A stretch of 44,704 bases of DNA from contig NZ_JAMFMB010000032.1 in the NCBI RefSeq assembly GCF_023502395.1, forward strand, positions 1 through 44,704. The letters are read 5' to 3'. The notes beneath the pieces were generated by a model. That model was not told the origin of the DNA and ran no database searches. It saw only the letters and a program-made list of their open reading frames with translations. The DNA comes from Ruegeria spongiae (lineage in GTDB: Bacteria; Pseudomonadota; Alphaproteobacteria; Rhodobacterales; Rhodobacteraceae). Shown here one piece after another: positions 42,173 to 44,704 of the stretch. The stretch's first letter is position 1, and each line of letters starts with the position of its first letter. The position numbers and the translations under genes are program-made.

Positions 42173-42476
42173 GGATCTGTCGCAAAGTTCCCGTGTTGAT
42201 GTCAGGGTTACAGGATGTTTGTTGTCGCCAATACCCCTCGACAACATGATCAAACAGGATCACCGTTTCATGAAAAGGCTCACGCGACCGATGTTGCGGT
42301 TCAAAGGCTTCATCTCAGCTGCGGCGACGCTCGCGGGGATCGAGACAGCTAACATGATCCGCAAGGGCCAGCTCGGGCTTTCGATAAACGGCTTCAGTCA
42401 ATTTGCTGAGCCCGCTGGATAATTTCGCCCATTCAAAGCGTTAGCTTTGATCAACTCCAAGGTTTGCGACGGAACC
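42173..42476 (+). mobile_element. 304-bp internally deleted IS6-family derivative (MITE-like)
   Basis: Left end GGATCTGTCGCAAA (42173-42186) and right end TTTGCGACGGAACC (42463-42476) form terminal inverted repeats with 12 of 14 matches. Between them is only the last part of an IS26-like transposase: DNMIKQDHRFMKRLTRPML, ISAAATLAGIETANMIRKGQ, stop at 42420-42422. A preceding CRQY in another frame shows a frameshift. The HTH and first two catalytic aspartates are gone. Flanking octamers (CGATTTGC, CCATTATG) do not match, so no target duplication is visible. It could be moved only by a full IS6 copy elsewhere. Confidence 0.78.
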
Positions 42477-42490
42477 CCATTATGAGACCG

Positions 42491-43114
42491 TTACGCGACC
42501 ACTGATTTTTTTAATACCAGAAATGTCATCATACCCAGTGGCGGAAGAGGTCTTTGCTCTTCGACGACAAGCGCCTCCTCTTTCAGCACTGTTTCAATTT
42601 TGAAATCGGAATGCCAGCCGATTGTATTTGCAAGCGGGGCAATTACGCGTTCCAGAGATGCAAGCAGCCCATGTTTTCGTTGGAAATGGTTGGTAATCAC
42701 CACTCTGCCGCCCGGTTTGCAGACTCTTGCTATATCCGCCATCACCCTTTCCGGCTCCGGAACGACGGACAACACATGCATCGCCGCAACTGTGTCAAAA
42801 TGATTGTCCGGAAAATCTAACGTGCGTGCATCCATTTGCCTCAATTCAGCGACATGGCTCAGCGATAGGGCTTTTACTTTGTCTCTTGCTTTTTGCAGCA
42901 TGTCTTCACTGAAATCAATTCCGGTCACCTGCGTCTCGGGCCCGTAGTGTTCCAGCGACAGCCCGGTGCCGATGCCAACCTCCAATACCCTTCCAGGGCG
43001 TCTATTGATATAGTCTACCGCGCGCTGCCGCCCGACATTGGTGACGGCCCCAAACGTCTTGTCATAGACGGGTGCCCAGCGAGCATAGGAGGTTTGAACG
43101 GCCTTGATGTCCAT
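42491..43114 (-). CDS. pmtA: Phosphatidylethanolamine N-methyltransferase (PmtA)
   Basis: A 207-residue class I SAM methyltransferase of the Rhodobacter-type PmtA group. The N-terminal YARWAPVYDKTFGAVTNVGR is characteristic. Motif I is VLEVGIGTGLSLEHYG, followed by GIDFSEDMLQKARDK and FDTVAAMHVLSVVPEPERVM. It adds up to three methyl groups to PE to form PC at the inner membrane. The gene follows pssA by 9 bp on the same strand, in an order (psd, pssA, pmtA) that carries CDP-diacylglycerol through PS and PE to PC. A ubiquinone-type methyltransferase is the only realistic alternative, and the context argues against it. Confidence 0.9.
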   Translation of the reverse strand: MDIKAVQTSYARWAPVYDKTFGAVTNVGRQRAVDYINRRPGRVLEVGIGTGLSLEHYGPETQVTGIDFSEDMLQKARDKVKALSLSHVAELRQMDARTLDFPDNHFDTVAAMHVLSVVPEPERVMADIARVCKPGGRVVITNHFQRKHGLLASLERVIAPLANTIGWHSDFKIETVLKEEALVVEEQRPLPPLGMMTFLVLKKSVVA

Positions 43115-43123
43115 ATCGAGTCC

Positions 43124-43882
43124 TTAACGGTTGGGAGGTATTTCTCTGTCGAGCCAAGCCCACGCGACAATTCCCACATACCCGACACAAAGCGCGATCA
43201 GCGTGACCCAGGCAAATGTCAGCAGAGCGGCCCCCACGACAGCAATACCAATGAGAAAATACTTCGCGTTCTCGCGAGATATCCGCGTGGTTTTGAAGGA
43301 CCAGGTTGGGATGCGGCTGATGAGCAGAAGACCGATGATCACCATGTAGAGGCAGATCAATATACTGGGCAGCAAATGGGCATCCGCAAAAGCGAAGGAC
43401 AGATACATCGGCAGCATGACCAGTAGCGCCCCTGCGGGGGCCGGGACTCCCTGAAAATAGGCACTATCTTGATCGCAGGTTTCGGACCTGCTGCTCACAT
43501 TGAACCGGGCAAGGCGCATGACGCAGCACACCGCAAAAAACAGAACGGCAATCCAGGCTGCGCTGCGTATATCCTGCAAGGCCCAAAAATAGAGCACGAG
43601 CGGCGGGGCCACTCCGAAGTTCAGGAAATCTGCAAGTGAGTCAAGCTCGGCCCCCAGTTTGCTGTCACTGCTTAGCAGACGCGCAATTCGCCCATCCAGT
43701 CCATCCAGCACGCAGGCAGCAATTATCAGTTGGACGGCAAGCACGTAGTTGCCCTGAACGCCAAATCTGATTGCTGACAGGCCCGCGCAAATGGCCGTTA
43801 TGGTCAGCGCATTGGGCAGCAAATGGATCAACGCATACCCGGTCTCTTCCTGTTCGGTTGGTTCTGTCACTGATCCAGCCAC
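43124..43882 (-). CDS. pssA: CDP-diacylglycerol-serine O-phosphatidyltransferase
   Basis: A 252-residue membrane enzyme with about seven hydrophobic helices and the CDP-alcohol phosphotransferase motif DGLDGRIARLLSSDSKLGAELD (positions about 59-80, Dx2DGx2ARx8Gx3Dx3D). That motif binds Mg2+ and CDP-diacylglycerol. It condenses CDP-diacylglycerol with serine to give phosphatidylserine. The reading frame starts with GTG at 43882, directly after the TAG of psd, with AAAGAGAAG as ribosome site inside the psd end. A hydrophilic N-terminal tail (TEPTEQEETG) precedes the first helix. Its placement just after psd shows that PS synthesis and decarboxylation are co-expressed. Confidence 0.93.
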   Translation of the reverse strand: MAGSVTEPTEQEETGYALIHLLPNALTITAICAGLSAIRFGVQGNYVLAVQLIIAACVLDGLDGRIARLLSSDSKLGAELDSLADFLNFGVAPPLVLYFWALQDIRSAAWIAVLFFAVCCVMRLARFNVSSRSETCDQDSAYFQGVPAPAGALLVMLPMYLSFAFADAHLLPSILICLYMVIIGLLLISRIPTWSFKTTRISRENAKYFLIGIAVVGAALLTFAWVTLIALCVGYVGIVAWAWLDREIPPNR

Positions 43883-44560
43883 CTACTTCTCTTTTGGTGT
43901 ATTCAAATCGGCAAGGACGGTTTCGCCCGCAATCATCGTTTGCCCGACACGCACCTGCGGGTCCACACCATCAGGAAGATAGACATCCAGCCGAGACCCG
44001 AAGCGGATCAATCCAAATCGCTCTCCGGTTTGCAGCGCATCGCCTGAATTTACAAAGCAGACGATCCGTCTAGCCACCAGGCCGGCAATCTGGACAACGG
44101 CCAGGTCTTGACCGTTTGTCATTCGAATACGTAAGCTGTTGCGCTCGTTATCGGCACTGGCCTTGTCCAGAGATGCATTGAAAAACTTGCCGGGGCGGTA
44201 GGCAACAGCGGTAATCTCACCTTCAATGGGCGTCCGGTTCACATGACAGTTGAAGACACTCATGAACACACTGACCCGGGTGAGAGGTGTGTCGGGCATC
44301 CCAAGTTCGCTCGGCGGTACCGCCGCGCCGATCAGTGAAACCACCCCGTCCGCCGGGCTGACGATCAGTCCTTCTCCAATCGGTGGCACGCGTTCCGGGT
44401 CGCGAAAGAAATAGTAACACCAGATGGTGAAGCCGACGCCAATCCAGCCCAGAATCTCGGACAGGAAAAACAGACCGATGGTTATGGCGGCAAAGATTGC
44501 GACAAACCGAATACCCTCCGGGTGCATCGGTTTGATGAACGTATCGCGCATGCGCATCGC
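43883..44560 (-). CDS. psd: Phosphatidylserine decarboxylase proenzyme
   Basis: About 226 residues, the short bacterial form. Two N-terminal helices ([20 protein letters not shown] and the following [14 protein letters not shown]) anchor it in the inner membrane. [10 protein letters not shown] and [16 protein letters not shown] are family motifs. The self-cleavage site that makes the pyruvoyl group is in [12 protein letters not shown], between Gly and Ser. It converts PS to PE. ATG 44560 is preferred, since GGGGAAAG lies upstream; a TTG at 44578 would extend it by six codons, and ATG 44554 is a third choice. First gene of the phospholipid operon. Confidence 0.94.
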   Translation of the reverse strand, partial: AMRMRDTFIKPMHPEGIRFVAIFAAITIGLFFLSEILGWIGVGFTIWCYYFFRDPERVPPIGEGLIVSPADGVVSLIGAAVPPSELGMPDTPLTRVSVFMSVFNCHVNRTPIEGEITAVAYRPGKFFNASLDKASADNERNSLRIRMTNGQDLAVVQIAGLVARRIVCFVNSGDALQTGERFGLIRFGSRLDVYLPDGVDPQVRVGQTMIAGETVLADLNTPKEK

Positions 44561-44662
44561 AAGCTTTCCCCAGGTCAATTGACGGCACTTTCATAAGTGG
44601 ATTGGCGTGGAACGCAAGTGTGACAAATGCGGCTAGGTGTTTAGTTGTAGTGGCTCAGATGT

Positions 44663-44704
44663 GATCTGACAGTTGACCGTTTTTCTGGCGGCGTCTGTCA
44701 GGTC
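44663..44704. repeat. Inverted repeat at the window edge, possible mobile-element end
   Basis: GATCTGACAG (44663-44672) and CTGTCAGGTC (44695-44704) are inverted with 9 of 10 matches. The preceding TGGCTCAGATGTGATCTGACAG is reminiscent of insertion-sequence ends. No transposase is visible before the window stops, so this is only a flag. Confidence 0.3.

Noticed and set aside
44223-44594. 123-codon minus-strand frame overlapping psd with a better-placed ATG
   Set aside because: It is out of frame with the clear Psd motifs and has no similarity, so it is a shadow frame.

Overview
The window looks like chromosomal or megaplasmid DNA of an alphaproteobacterium, most likely a roseobacter (Rhodobacterales). 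This is inferred from GC-rich coding sequence, tightly overlapping operons (ATGA and TGATG junctions), TRAP and TTT solute transporters, and a psd-pssA-pmtA phosphatidylcholine pathway. No rRNA, tRNA or CRISPR array was seen.

Left third (1-18.2 kb): three catabolic or transport modules of unassigned substrate. (i) The tail of a TRAP permease and an SDR gene. Next to them is a four-gene minus-strand operon (SDR, cupin dioxygenase-like, SDR, class V aminotransferase), transcribed away from an IclR regulator across a palindrome-rich promoter region. (ii) An AaeB/AaeA-like aromatic-acid efflux pair, followed by a decayed IS6-family element. (iii) A marR-bicupin operon divergent from a tctC-tctB-tctA-DUF3604-kynureninase-like operon.

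Centre (17.7-28.2 kb): a nearly uninterrupted plus-strand operon that reads as an aerobic CoA-dependent route from tryptophan through kynurenine and anthranilate. It encodes 2-aminobenzoyl-CoA monooxygenase/reductase, an SDR, an enoyl-CoA hydratase, an acyl-CoA dehydrogenase, 2-aminobenzoate-CoA ligase, tryptophan 2,3-dioxygenase, kynureninase, a hotdog thioesterase and a RidA-like protein. A MarR gene lies upstream. A 32-bp near-perfect palindrome sits about 70 bp before the first operon gene, and a 13/15 half-site match lies upstream of marR. A broken 3-hydroxyacyl-CoA dehydrogenase fragment lies between marR and the operon. N-formylkynurenine formamidase is not encoded in the window.

Right-centre (28.2-42.5 kb): a surface-glycan island bordered on both sides by IS6-family debris (plus an IS110 fragment on the left). 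It holds a UDP-sulfoquinovose synthase (SqdB), large multidomain glycosyltransferases, a second epimerase, a DUF4422-GT8 fusion and two methyltransferase-like proteins. The right border is a 304-bp internally deleted IS6 derivative that keeps both terminal repeats.

Right end (42.5-44.7 kb): pmtA, pssA and psd on the minus strand, converting CDP-diacylglycerol through PS and PE to methylated PE or PC. The window closes on an inverted repeat that may be the edge of another mobile element.

All functions are assigned by reading motifs by eye. No database search was run.
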